A stretch of 64,000 nucleotides of DNA, taken from assembly GCA_029881795.1 (NCBI GenBank), contig JAOULX010000001.1:62001-126000 (forward strand), given 5' to 3'. The notes beneath the pieces are model-generated. The model did not search any database. It was not told the DNA's origin and worked only from the letters and a program-made list of their open reading frames with translations. Both the position numbers and the translations under genes were made by a program. Of the stretch, positions 38,345 to 46,698 are shown in pieces; positions within the stretch are counted from its first letter, which is position 1; every line of letters begins with the position of its first letter. This stretch comes from Gammaproteobacteria bacterium (lineage in GTDB: Bacteria; Pseudomonadota; Gammaproteobacteria; SZUA-229).

Positions 38345-39064
38345 CTATTTATAGTGCTTTTTATTCAGGTACAAGTACATCGCGGCAGCTAAACCGGCTG
38401 AGCCGTAGATCATGCACATCACCATAATCTGGTAGCGGGCGGCGATTAACGGAGAAGTGCCGGACAGTATCTGGCCGGTCATCATGCCCGGTAGTGAAAC
38501 TAAGCCAACGGCGAGCAGCGCGTTGGTTTGTGGAATCATCGCGGCTTTGTAGGCAATGTTTCTGGATTCACAATAATTATTATTGCGTTCATGCTCGGCT
38601 TCAAAGCGTTCAGCGGCAAGACTGACACTAGTCATTGCGTTGGCGAAGACCATGCCAGCCAGCGGTATGAAGTAGTTCGGGTAATACCAGGGATCGAGTT
38701 GCACCACGCCTTGGGTAATCAGTATGAAAGTGAGTCCGCCGCTAAGTCCGATTGAGATCAGGGCTATTTTGTACTGGGTCCAGTTTTTGTGTTTGATGTT
38801 GTTGAGTGCGATTGAGCTTGAAATCAGTACCATCAGCATAACGATGGCGAGCATTAGCAAGATGCTGTCAGACTGGAAAATGTAACTGAGGAAATAGCCG
38901 ATCAGTAGTAACTGACCTAGCATCCGGCTAACTGCATAAAGTGAATATTTGTAGTTGTGTGACCATTTATAGAGGATAAACACCACCAGAAAAACCGGGA
39001 TGAATGATAGCCCCAGTAGTTCCAGCGGAATGGTTTGAAGGCTGGTGCTGCTGCTTTGTGACAT
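38345..39064 (-). CDS. fetB: FetB/YbbM-family ABC transporter permease
   Basis: This integral membrane protein (239 aa, about seven helices) belongs to the UPF0014/YbbM family. The family-typical ISSSIALNNIKHKNWTQY, IPLAGMVFANAMTSVSLAAER and PGMMTGQILSGTSPLIAARYQ are present. In E. coli FetAB exports iron under oxidative stress. The ATPase partner (fetA) is not in this window, so the gene is separated from it or works with another ATPase. Confidence 0.88.
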   Translation of the reverse strand: MSQSSSTSLQTIPLELLGLSFIPVFLVVFILYKWSHNYKYSLYAVSRMLGQLLLIGYFLSYIFQSDSILLMLAIVMLMVLISSSIALNNIKHKNWTQYKIALISIGLSGGLTFILITQGVVQLDPWYYPNYFIPLAGMVFANAMTSVSLAAERFEAEHERNNNYCESRNIAYKAAMIPQTNALLAVGLVSLPGMMTGQILSGTSPLIAARYQIMVMCMIYGSAGLAAAMYLYLNKKHYK

Positions 39065-39181
39065 TATCGGGTCCGTGTTGAAAGAGAAAGTGTTAATCTG
39101 TGTATTTGATGGTGTAACGATCTGGTGCTCAATGTATCATGGGCTATCAGAAATCTTCAACACAATAGAATCAGGTTTACT

Positions 39182-40144
39182 ATGCTTGCTACCCTAGCCT
39201 TACTCGAAAATACGGACTTTCCGGCGCTTAAACGCGGGCCCTTAAAAACCCTGCAGGTGAATCTCGGTTATCGCTGTAACCAGCAGTGCCTGCATTGCCA
39301 CGTCGATGCAGGGCCGAATCGTAAGGAAATGATGTCGGACGAAAATATTGATGCCGTGATTAAGCTGTTATCGAGCGGACAGATTGAAACGCTGGATTTA
39401 ACCGGTGGCGCACCGGAACTGCACCCGGCGTTTATGAGTCTGGTAGAGCGGGCCAGAGCGCTGGCTGTGCAGGTGATCGACCGCTGTAACCTGACAGTTT
39501 TAAATGAACCAGGGCAGGAAAGTCTGGCGGAATTTTTGGCCGCACAGCAGGTAGAGGTGGTGGCCTCGCTTCCCTGTTATAGCGCAGACAATGTTGATGG
39601 TCAGCGTGGCAAAGGCGTATTTAACAGCAGTATCGAAGGCATCAGAAAACTTAACGGGCTGGGATATGCACGGCCAAATAGTGACCTTCGACTGAATCTG
39701 GTTTATAACCCGACCGGTCCTTTTCTGCCGCCGTCGCAGGTTGAACTGGAAAGTGATTATAAAAAACAACTGAGTGAACAATATGCGATTGAGTTTAACC
39801 ATTTGTTTACCATTACCAATATGCCGATCAAACGCTTTGGCAGCAGCCTGCTATCTAAAGGTGAATTTGAACCTTATATGAGCCTGTTGAAGACATCATT
39901 TTCAGCCAGTAATTTACAGACCGTCATGTGTAAAGATCTGATTAGTATTGACTGGCAGGGCTATCTGTATGATTGTGATTTCAATCAGATGCTGGAACTT
40001 CCGTTATTGATCGATGGTCAGAAAACCCACATCAGCCAGCTTGACCCCGGCCAGCTGGAAGATAATGATATCGTGATTGCGGACCATTGCTATGGCTGTA
40101 CGGCCGGCCAGGGTTCCAGTTGCGGCGGCGCATTAAGTGACTGA
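39182..40144 (+). CDS. arsS: ArsS-like radical SAM protein (arsenosugar pathway family)
   Basis: This 320-aa radical SAM enzyme has C32/C36/C39 in YRCNQQCLHCHVDAGPNR and a C-terminal CYGCTAGQGSSCGG. That pattern is the ArsS family, associated with arsenosugar biosynthesis and sometimes a selenoprotein at the residue between AG and GSSC; here it is Gln encoded by CAG. The ATG at 39182 (AGG 6 bp upstream) fits the family start better than GTG 39125. No arsM is nearby, so the substrate is uncertain. Confidence 0.88.
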   Translation: MLATLALLENTDFPALKRGPLKTLQVNLGYRCNQQCLHCHVDAGPNRKEMMSDENIDAVIKLLSSGQIETLDLTGGAPELHPAFMSLVERARALAVQVIDRCNLTVLNEPGQESLAEFLAAQQVEVVASLPCYSADNVDGQRGKGVFNSSIEGIRKLNGLGYARPNSDLRLNLVYNPTGPFLPPSQVELESDYKKQLSEQYAIEFNHLFTITNMPIKRFGSSLLSKGEFEPYMSLLKTSFSASNLQTVMCKDLISIDWQGYLYDCDFNQMLELPLLIDGQKTHISQLDPGQLEDNDIVIADHCYGCTAGQGSSCGGALSD

Positions 40145-40197
40145 GAATAACGGCCTAAATAAACACAATAGACTACAAACAAAAAGAGGGAAATATA

Positions 40198-40515
40198 ATG
40201 GATGAAGAACTGAAGCAAAATTTAAAAAGCCATGATACCTGGTCACGTATTATCTATATGCTGTTGTTTGTGATTTTTTATAGTCTGGCAGAAGTGGTGC
40301 TGACCGCCGTGGTGGTGATACAGTTGCTGCTGATATTGTTTACCGGTAATAAAAATGAGCGGCTGCTGAAACTGGGTCAGAGTTTAAGTACTTATATATA
40401 TCAGGTGCTCAGTTATTTAACCTTTAACAGCGATCATCAGGCTTATCCGTTTGGTGCCTGGCCTAAAGGTGAGCCAAAATCAAATAGCAAAAACCTGACT
40501 AAAGATGATAGCTGA
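40198..40515 (+). CDS. DUF4389 family membrane protein
   Basis: The protein has 105 aa with two central transmembrane helices (about 20-55) followed by NERLLKLGQSLSTYIYQVLSYLTFNSD and a PFGAWP motif. This is the DUF4389 layout; the function is unknown. It lies 53 bp after the ArsS-like gene and 28 bp before a 55-aa membrane protein. Confidence 0.85.
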   Translation: MDEELKQNLKSHDTWSRIIYMLLFVIFYSLAEVVLTAVVVIQLLLILFTGNKNERLLKLGQSLSTYIYQVLSYLTFNSDHQAYPFGAWPKGEPKSNSKNLTKDDS

Positions 40516-40543
40516 TTTCGTTATCTAAAAGGAGCCTGAAGCC

Positions 40544-40711
40544 ATGAAAAGCATTATGCTGCATCGCTATGAAATTGCCCGCAGTGGCATTACCTTTGGC
40601 TCAGCGCTGGCGATTGCCATTTCGTGGTCGACAAACAAGTCCATTTTATGGGCGATTTTTCACGGCTTGTTGTCGTGGATTTATGTGATTTATTTCGCCC
40701 TGTTTTACTAA
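40544..40711 (+). CDS. small 55-aa inner-membrane protein
   Basis: This short frame has a strong GGAG ribosome site 9 bp before ATG. It encodes a basic N-terminus (MKSIMLHRYEIAR) and two hydrophobic stretches (GSALAIAISW, IFHGLLSWIYVIYFALFY). The hydrophobic pattern and spacing (28 bp after the DUF4389 gene, 25 bp before ubiC) support a real gene. Its function is unknown; it may stabilise a membrane complex. Confidence 0.7.
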   Translation: MKSIMLHRYEIARSGITFGSALAIAISWSTNKSILWAIFHGLLSWIYVIYFALFY

Positions 40712-40736
40712 AAGTGATTAATAGAAGTAGTGACTG

Positions 40737-41270
40737 ATGACCCGTTACAGACTGCAGCGCTGGCGTAACCGCGCGCAAAGTTTTTCTCATGCCATGCCGG
40801 CAGATGTTGCTGACTGGTTGTTTGATCCCGCATCATTAACAGCGCGACTGATCAGAACCTGTGCGGGGCGCTTCAGTGTTAAGGTGTTGTCACAGGGCTA
40901 TGGCAATGCCCGGCTCAGTGAGTCACGGGCGTTGCAGATGCAACACCGGGAAAAAGCCCTGATCAGGGAAGTGCATTTGTTATGTGACCAGCAACCGCTA
41001 GTTTACGCGCGCACGGTGATTCCGGTTTCAACCTTAAGCGGTGCGCAGAAACATCTGGCGCATCTTGGTGATAAACCACTGGGTGCCGTGCTGTTCTCAG
41101 ACAAGACCATGCAGCGAGAAGAGATGCAGATTGCCTGTTTAAATCCCAGTCAGGTAAAACTGGCAAGCCGGGGTAATGTTGATATCTGGGGCCGGCGTTC
41201 GGTCTTTAAACTCAGTGCAAAGCCTTTGCTGGTGAGTGAATATTTTTTACCGGATTTATTCGAAAACTGA
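40737..41270 (+). CDS. ubiC: chorismate lyase
   Basis: UbiC removes pyruvate from chorismate to make 4-hydroxybenzoate, the first step of ubiquinone synthesis. The 177-aa protein shows the N-terminal WLFDPASLTARL, the central REVHLLCDQQPLVYARTVIP and a C-terminal WGRRSVF with the terminal SEYFLPDLF. It is last in a same-strand run with two small membrane proteins. ubiA, often adjacent, is not here. Confidence 0.92.
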   Translation: MTRYRLQRWRNRAQSFSHAMPADVADWLFDPASLTARLIRTCAGRFSVKVLSQGYGNARLSESRALQMQHREKALIREVHLLCDQQPLVYARTVIPVSTLSGAQKHLAHLGDKPLGAVLFSDKTMQREEMQIACLNPSQVKLASRGNVDIWGRRSVFKLSAKPLLVSEYFLPDLFEN

Positions 41271-41324
41271 TCTGAAAATGACGGCATGCAACTCCGCTGA
41301 ACATTTGCTCAGCGGGGCAGGATT

Positions 41325-41912
41325 TTATTTGGTCGGCTGTTGCTTGGCGATAATGCGTACGGTTTTTATAATAACCTGTTGTATAGGAGCGTCACTGCGA
41401 AAGGGCCCGCCCGCGCCAGTGCTGACCTGATTAATGGCGTCGACCACATCAAAGCCCTTGATGACGTTTCCAAATACCGCATAACCCCAGCCATTACCTG
41501 ATTCACGGGTAAAGTTTAAAAAGCCGTTATCTTTGGTATTAATAAAGAACTGAGAGGTGGCCGAATGCGGGTTGCCGGTTCTGGCCATGGCGATACTGTA
41601 TTTATTATTTTTTAAGCCGTTATTGGCTTCATTTCTGATCGGTGAATTGGTGGCTTTACGCTGGTAATCAGCGGTAAAGCCGCCGCCCTGAATCATAAAG
41701 TTATTGATGACGCGGTGGAAAATAGTGCCGTTATAAAAACCGGAAACGGCATACGCTAAAAAGTTCTGTACCGAAGCCGGGGCTTTTTCGTCATTCAGTT
41801 GCAGTGTAATTTCACCGGCAGAGGTTTCAATGACAACGGTTTCCATGGCTGCTGCTGAAAAGCTGCTGCCGCTTAGTAGGGTAAAAATGAACAGAGCTTG
41901 CAGATGTTTCAC
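41325..41912 (-). CDS. ppiA: periplasmic peptidyl-prolyl cis-trans isomerase (cyclophilin)
   Basis: This is a cyclophilin of 195 aa with a cleavable signal peptide (about 1-21, ending SAAAM). The active-site segment FHRVINNFMIQGGGF and SQFFINTKDN are intact. It should act on proline peptide bonds of exported proteins. The downstream stem CCGCTGA/TCAGCGG (41294-41315) between ubiC and this gene may serve as a weak shared terminator. Confidence 0.93.
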   Translation of the reverse strand: MKHLQALFIFTLLSGSSFSAAAMETVVIETSAGEITLQLNDEKAPASVQNFLAYAVSGFYNGTIFHRVINNFMIQGGGFTADYQRKATNSPIRNEANNGLKNNKYSIAMARTGNPHSATSQFFINTKDNGFLNFTRESGNGWGYAVFGNVIKGFDVVDAINQVSTGAGGPFRSDAPIQQVIIKTVRIIAKQQPTK

Positions 41913-42060
41913 TGTGATTTATCCTTGTCTGGCGTTTAATGTGATGCTGCAGTATTCATTCAGTCGATAAGGCTGTCAAGCCTTAAGGTCTGGTGGCGGA
42001 TAGAGCTGCCCTTAGTGGCGATAATTCTGTAAAATGGCGTGATTTATCTGGAGTCTGGTG

Positions 42061-42516
42061 ATGGCCGAGCATACTTACTATTATATAAAGTTTCCGATTA
42101 ATCGCTGGAAGCACCTGTATTCACTGGAACAGGCGGTATTGCATGCCAGTGAAGACAGTGGCAGGCATCTGCTGATTGATGGTAGCTGCCCGCTGGCTGA
42201 GATCAATAGCAAACAGCCACTTAACTTTACGCTGAGACTGGTAAACGTAACGCAGTATCCGCAATACCGAAAATTGCACGGTGGTGAGATGGTGCTGGCT
42301 ACGCTGAGTTACGATCAAAGCGCGCAATCGCTGCACGGTGAAATGATGGTCGATAGCCAGGTGTTTGAAGAGTTAAGAAGTAATATTCTTGAATACTCGG
42401 CAATAGATGGCATCTTTATCGAAGCGACGCTGGGTTTACGATTAGCCAGTACCGCGCCGTTAGCCGATGCCGATAAGGTTGAAATGATTGCATTCCAGTA
42501 CGCCATGCGCAGCTGA
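42061..42516 (+). CDS. hypothetical protein
   Basis: This 151-aa soluble protein has GGAG 7 bp upstream of the ATG. It is a mixed alpha/beta sequence with TYYYIKFPINRWKHLYSLEQAV, a central LHGGEMVLATLSYDQ and EELRSNILEYSAIDGIFIEATLGLRL near the C-terminus. I do not recognise a family. It precedes djlA by 77 bp. Confidence 0.75.
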   Translation: MAEHTYYYIKFPINRWKHLYSLEQAVLHASEDSGRHLLIDGSCPLAEINSKQPLNFTLRLVNVTQYPQYRKLHGGEMVLATLSYDQSAQSLHGEMMVDSQVFEELRSNILEYSAIDGIFIEATLGLRLASTAPLADADKVEMIAFQYAMRS

Positions 42517-42593
42517 GTTGCAGATTAAATCCTGGTATCAAAGCCTTAGTAAACAACGCGATTGTCAATAAACAATAACTGAGAAGTAGAACT

Positions 42594-43379
42594 ATGAAGT
42601 GGTGGGGTAAATTAATGGGTGCTGCGTTCGGCTATATGCTGGGCGGGCCTGTGGGAGCTGTTTTAGGTGTTGCGTTAGGGCATCAGCTGGATAAAGCGTT
42701 TGCTAATATCATGGGCGACCCGAACTATGGCAGCGCTAAAGTGGCGCGGCTGCAACAGGCCTTTTTCAACGCCACATTTTCTGTAATGGGGCATTTGGCA
42801 AAGGCGGATGGCCGGGTTAGTAAAGATGAAATTGCAATGGCGCGTCATGTCATGGCGCAGATGCAGCTGAATGAAGCGCAATCAAAGCTGGCGATTGATC
42901 TGTTTAACCAGGGCAAGCAGGCTGATTTTCAGCTCGATGAAGCCTTGCAACAATTCAAGTCAGAATGCTACCGCAGCCATAACCTGATCCACATGTTCCT
43001 CGAAATTTTAATTTCAACCGCGATTGCCGATGGTGAGGTCGATCAGTCGGAGCACGAGATGTTGGCGCATATCAGTGCGGTTATGGGTGTCTCGGCAGGT
43101 GCTTTTGAACAGTTATTACGTATGGTGGGAGCGCAGCAGGCCTATCAGCAACAAGGACACTCACCGGTAAATCGCTTGCAGGAAGCCTATGACATTTTAG
43201 GTGTTGAAAAGTCAGCCAGTGATGCCGAAGTTAAAAAAGCCTATCGGCGTTTAATGAACCAGCATCATCCAGACAAATTGGTGGCTAAAGGCCTGCCAGA
43301 AGAAATGATGAAGTTAGCGACAGAAAAAACCCAGGAAATAAAGCAGGCTTACGAGCACGTTAAAGAAAGCCGGAAATAA
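42594..43379 (+). CDS. djlA: co-chaperone DjlA
   Basis: DjlA is a membrane-anchored DnaJ-type partner of DnaK. The 261-aa protein has the single N-terminal membrane helix with the Gly-rich MLGGPVGAVLGVALGH dimer motif, a TerB-like domain (about 55-185), and a C-terminal J domain (DAYDILGV-type start; HHPDKL near residue 223). A formyltransferase-like gene follows closely. Confidence 0.94.
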   Translation: MKWWGKLMGAAFGYMLGGPVGAVLGVALGHQLDKAFANIMGDPNYGSAKVARLQQAFFNATFSVMGHLAKADGRVSKDEIAMARHVMAQMQLNEAQSKLAIDLFNQGKQADFQLDEALQQFKSECYRSHNLIHMFLEILISTAIADGEVDQSEHEMLAHISAVMGVSAGAFEQLLRMVGAQQAYQQQGHSPVNRLQEAYDILGVEKSASDAEVKKAYRRLMNQHHPDKLVAKGLPEEMMKLATEKTQEIKQAYEHVKESRK

Positions 43380-43395
43380 TAGCAGGGTGTCTTCG

Positions 43396-44061
43396 GTGTC
43401 GAATATTGTTTATATCGGTTCGGCCGGCGTATTGTCGGTGATACCGCTGCGGGTGTTACTGCGACAAGGCGTGGCGATTAAAGCCATTGCCATGCTGGCG
43501 GAGACCCGGCGCTGGCTGGAAAGCCAGCCGGCAGTGATAGCGGATATTAAAATCGGCGAGGATGAGGCGCTGAGCGCATCGGCTTCGTTGTTGCAGATCG
43601 CTGAAAAATACCGGATTCCGTTAATCGAATTGCCATCGAAGCTGGAGCAGTCCGTCGATTTACTGAAAGCCTGTGATACCGATCTGATCCTGATGTCGTG
43701 TTTTTCCAGAAAACTGCCTGCAGAGATCTTTAACTTGCCGGCGAAGGGCTGCTTTAATATGCACCCGTCAGTGCTGCCGGCTTATCGTGGCCCCAGCCCA
43801 GTACACTGGCAATGCGCACACAAGGTGGCTGAAAGCGGGGTCACGGTACACCGGGTCAGTGCTGCTATCGATCAGGGTGCGATTGCGGTGCAAAAGAAAA
43901 TCAAAACCCGCCATTGCGTGAATAAAATTGAGTTGGCCTATCAGCTGGCTTTACTCGGTGGTGAGGCCTTTATTGAGTTACTGGCTCAGATCAACAGCGA
44001 TACCCTGCAATTGCGGCCGCAAGTCGAAGCCGAAGCCAGCTATTATGGGTTTCCAGATTAA
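43396..44061 (+). CDS. formyltransferase-family protein
   Basis: This protein of 221 aa has the N-terminal hydrolase/formyl-transfer fold seen in PurN and methionyl-tRNA formyltransferase. The catalytic segment CFNMHPSVLPAYRGPSPVHW has the expected Asn-x-His, and the aspartate is in AIDQGAI. It lacks the C-terminal RNA-binding domain of Fmt. AGGG 8 bp upstream supports the GTG at 43396; GTG 43387 is an alternative. The substrate is unknown. Confidence 0.82.
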   Translation: MSNIVYIGSAGVLSVIPLRVLLRQGVAIKAIAMLAETRRWLESQPAVIADIKIGEDEALSASASLLQIAEKYRIPLIELPSKLEQSVDLLKACDTDLILMSCFSRKLPAEIFNLPAKGCFNMHPSVLPAYRGPSPVHWQCAHKVAESGVTVHRVSAAIDQGAIAVQKKIKTRHCVNKIELAYQLALLGGEAFIELLAQINSDTLQLRPQVEAEASYYGFPD

Positions 44062-44165
44062 GCAGCTGCGGCGGCCTGCCGAAGCCTTATTACTTACAGC
44101 TACTGTGCTTATGTGTTGCAGATATCTTATATACTTTAGCCCTGTTGTTAAAAAGACGCGATGCG

Positions 44166-45227
44166 ATGACCCCAGTTAAACCAACACCTGCACAATATCA
44201 GCTGGTTGAAACCCGGCTACAGGAAAAGCTCGATAATGGCACCACGCGTTGTCATTTATGCCCGTGGCGATGCAAAATCAGCCATGGCCAGCGAGGTTTT
44301 TGTCAAGCCCATGTCAATCGTGATGGTATTTTGTATAACCTCAGTTACGGCATTTTATCGTCAATCGATGTGACCGCGATTGAAGACAAGCCGGTAAAAC
44401 ATTACCGACCGGGTACTCAGGTTTTATCAGTCGGCAGTTATGGTTGTAGTTTTCGTTGTGATGGTTGTCATAATCTGGAAATATCCTGGGGCACAGCTAC
44501 GCTCGATCAGCTGGCCAAAGGCGAGTCTACCGCTGCCTATGCGACACCGGCACAGTTGGTTGAAGCCGCGCTAAGACAGCAGGTGCAGGGCATCGCCTTC
44601 ACCTATTCTGAGCCGGCGGTGTGGCTGGAGTATATTATCGATGTGTCAATACTGGCGCATCAGGCGGGTTTATACACGGTTTATGTCTCCAATAGTTTTA
44701 TTACCGATGAAGCTCTGGAGGTAGTAGCGCCACACATCGATGTGCTCTGCTCGGATATAAAAAGCATGAGTGATGCATTTTATAAAGACATTTGCGCAAC
44801 CTCATCGGTCGCTCAGGTTTTGCAGTCGATCAAACGCTCACAAGAGCTCGGTATTCATGTTGAAACCCGTACCAATGTGATTCCGGGTAAAAATGATACA
44901 GAGCAAGAGCTGTATCAAATTGCCTGCTGGATCAGAGATAACCTGGGCGCTGATAGTCCCTGGCATATCACCCGCTTTTTTCCGGCTTATAAACTCAGCC
45001 ATATCCCGGCTACCCCGACAGAGTCACTCTGGCTGGGTCATGCCGCAGCACAAAGAGCCGGTTTGAAGAATATCTATGTGTATGATGATAAGGGCTGTGA
45101 TTGTGCAGAAGAAAACAGGCCAATCGAGGTTTTTTTAAGCGGCACAGCAGAAGATGTACATGCCGTAAAGAAATGCGCGGCCAGTTGTTGCGGCGATGAA
45201 GGCGTGTTGCTGAAAAAATATGAATAA
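44166..45227 (+). CDS. second AmmeMemoRadiSam-like radical SAM enzyme
   Basis: The 353-aa protein has the same plan as the enzyme at 26941: N-terminal CHLCPWRCKISHGQRGFC, radical SAM C94/C98/C101 in GCSFRCDGCHNLEIS, and YSEPAVWLEY in the barrel. Its C-terminus differs: instead of two CxxC motifs it has KGCDCAEEN and KKCAASCCGDEG. It may act as an activase of a glycyl-radical-type or other target. ATG 44166 was chosen over TTG 44145. yggX follows 54 bp later. Confidence 0.85.
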   Translation: MTPVKPTPAQYQLVETRLQEKLDNGTTRCHLCPWRCKISHGQRGFCQAHVNRDGILYNLSYGILSSIDVTAIEDKPVKHYRPGTQVLSVGSYGCSFRCDGCHNLEISWGTATLDQLAKGESTAAYATPAQLVEAALRQQVQGIAFTYSEPAVWLEYIIDVSILAHQAGLYTVYVSNSFITDEALEVVAPHIDVLCSDIKSMSDAFYKDICATSSVAQVLQSIKRSQELGIHVETRTNVIPGKNDTEQELYQIACWIRDNLGADSPWHITRFFPAYKLSHIPATPTESLWLGHAAAQRAGLKNIYVYDDKGCDCAEENRPIEVFLSGTAEDVHAVKKCAASCCGDEGVLLKKYE

Positions 45228-45281
45228 TTGGGTACAATCCAAAACAGTTTGATTCCACAGATATAATTGAGGTTTTTACAC

Positions 45282-45569
45282 ATGGCTAGAATGATTGAAT
45301 GTGTTGTTTTGAAAACACAGGCAGAAGGTATGGAAGATGTGCCGCACCCCGGTGAGCTGGGAATCCGGATTTATGAAAACGTATCTGCAGAAGGCTGGAA
45401 ACAGTGGCTGGAACGTTTGTCCGCGATTATTAATGAAAACAGTTTGAACACGGCCGATCCGCGATCGTTGCAATTGATCGAAGAACATATGCTGGGTTTC
45501 TTTTTTAATGAAAACGATAAAGGTGGCACGCCGGATGGTTTTTCGGCGGCACCGAAAAGTAAAAAATAG
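45282..45569 (+). CDS. yggX: probable Fe(2+)-trafficking / oxidative damage protection protein
   Basis: The 95-aa protein begins MARMIECVVLKTQAEGM and contains PGELGIRIYENVSAEGW and the C-terminal MLGFFFNEN, all typical of YggX. The family protects iron-sulfur enzymes under oxidative stress. The ATG at 45282 has AGG about 10 bp upstream. A terminator follows. Confidence 0.95.
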   Translation: MARMIECVVLKTQAEGMEDVPHPGELGIRIYENVSAEGWKQWLERLSAIINENSLNTADPRSLQLIEEHMLGFFFNENDKGGTPDGFSAAPKSKK

Positions 45570-45583
45570 AACCCGTCCCCAGC

Positions 45584-45613
45584 ATAAAAAAACCGGCTAC
45601 TGCCGGCTTTTTT
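45584..45613 (+). terminator. rho-independent terminator after yggX
   Basis: CCGGC-TACT-GCCGG is flanked by an A-run on the left and six T residues on the right, so it could act in both directions. Its right edge touches the stop codon of the convergent HPP gene (45612-45614). Confidence 0.85.
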
Positions 45614-46532
45614 ATGTGTCATTGTTTCTGAAGACTTCGCGAGCTGCCCAGTTAGCAAACTCCTGTCGGCTGCAGCTATTGCTCTTGCCGTAATGAGCGC
45701 CTTCGGAACAGCGGTAGATAATCAGATCGTTATCACCACCCTGGCTGCCGGCTTCATCAATAACCTGACGTACAGACCAAGAGTTGCCGTGCTTGCCATT
45801 GCTATAAAAATGCCCGAGCTGAATCTGCTCAGGTTGCAGCCGGTCAGCTGACGCGTGTTGCATTGATAACAAGAACAGGCGATTAAGATCCTCGCGGGTC
45901 ACATCAATCACCAGGTCCATGTCTTTTATCGCTTGTTCAATATGTTTTTCTTGCAACGGTGAGCGCTGATCTTCCGGGGTTTTATCTTCTCTTTCAATAA
46001 ATCGCATCATGCAGACCGGGTAACGTCGCCATGGAAAAATGCTGTTAAACAGCAACGCGATAAAAAAAAGAACCAGCACGTTGATGTAGATCGGGTTTAA
46101 AAGATAAAGAAATCCAAGCTCATGGATGGCAGGCCCGCCGATTACGGCAGCTAAGGCGGTTGCTCCACCGGGAGGGTGAATGCAATTTAAAACATGCATC
46201 GCACCAATCGATAAACCAACAGCCAGTCCTGCTGCTAAAAAAGGCTCAGGTACCAGCAGATAACAGCTGACACCGACAAAAGCAGAAACCAGATGGCCGC
46301 CAAACAGTGCCCAGGGTTGAGACAGCGCACCGTGAGGTACGGCAAATAATAAGACAGCAGATGCTCCCATTGACGGCACAATGATAGCGGCGCCCTGATG
46401 ACCCGTGCTGTAGAAGCTGATAAAGTAAGTCACGCTGATACCGAGCACACCACCGAGAGTGGCAATAAGTTTTTCGGTGTGGCTGCTGGTGGCGCGTTCA
46501 ATACCAAAGAATCGTTTAATCTTGTCTAACAT
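45612..46532 (-). CDS. HPP family integral membrane protein
   Basis: This 306-aa protein has an N-terminal HPP transmembrane domain (about residues 15-170) with the signature CIHPPGGATALAAV. A C-terminal soluble region of about 130 residues follows, with conserved-looking LGHFYSNGKHGNSWSVRQV. Plant HPP proteins have been linked to plastid nitrite transport; the bacterial role is not settled. ATG 46532 (AGG upstream) is preferred to GTG 46562. Confidence 0.88.
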   Translation of the reverse strand: MLDKIKRFFGIERATSSHTEKLIATLGGVLGISVTYFISFYSTGHQGAAIIVPSMGASAVLLFAVPHGALSQPWALFGGHLVSAFVGVSCYLLVPEPFLAAGLAVGLSIGAMHVLNCIHPPGGATALAAVIGGPAIHELGFLYLLNPIYINVLVLFFIALLFNSIFPWRRYPVCMMRFIEREDKTPEDQRSPLQEKHIEQAIKDMDLVIDVTREDLNRLFLLSMQHASADRLQPEQIQLGHFYSNGKHGNSWSVRQVIDEAGSQGGDNDLIIYRCSEGAHYGKSNSCSRQEFANWAAREVFRNNDT

Positions 46533-46698
46533 CAGAAGACCTAGATTGAATAAATTACGCACAGTCTAGTGTAATTGTGAATAAAGTAAAACCGAAATGA
46601 TAAGGCTTGGCTATCAGTGTTGGTAGATTTAAATAGTAAGTCAGTCAAATAAACATAAACCTGATAAGCGATTTATCAAAACAGAAGAAAAGAAAAAT

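Noticed and set aside
40084-40135. Possible selenocysteine site in the ArsS-like C-terminus
   Set aside because: The position is a CAG codon (Gln), not TGA, so there is no sign of a selenoprotein here.
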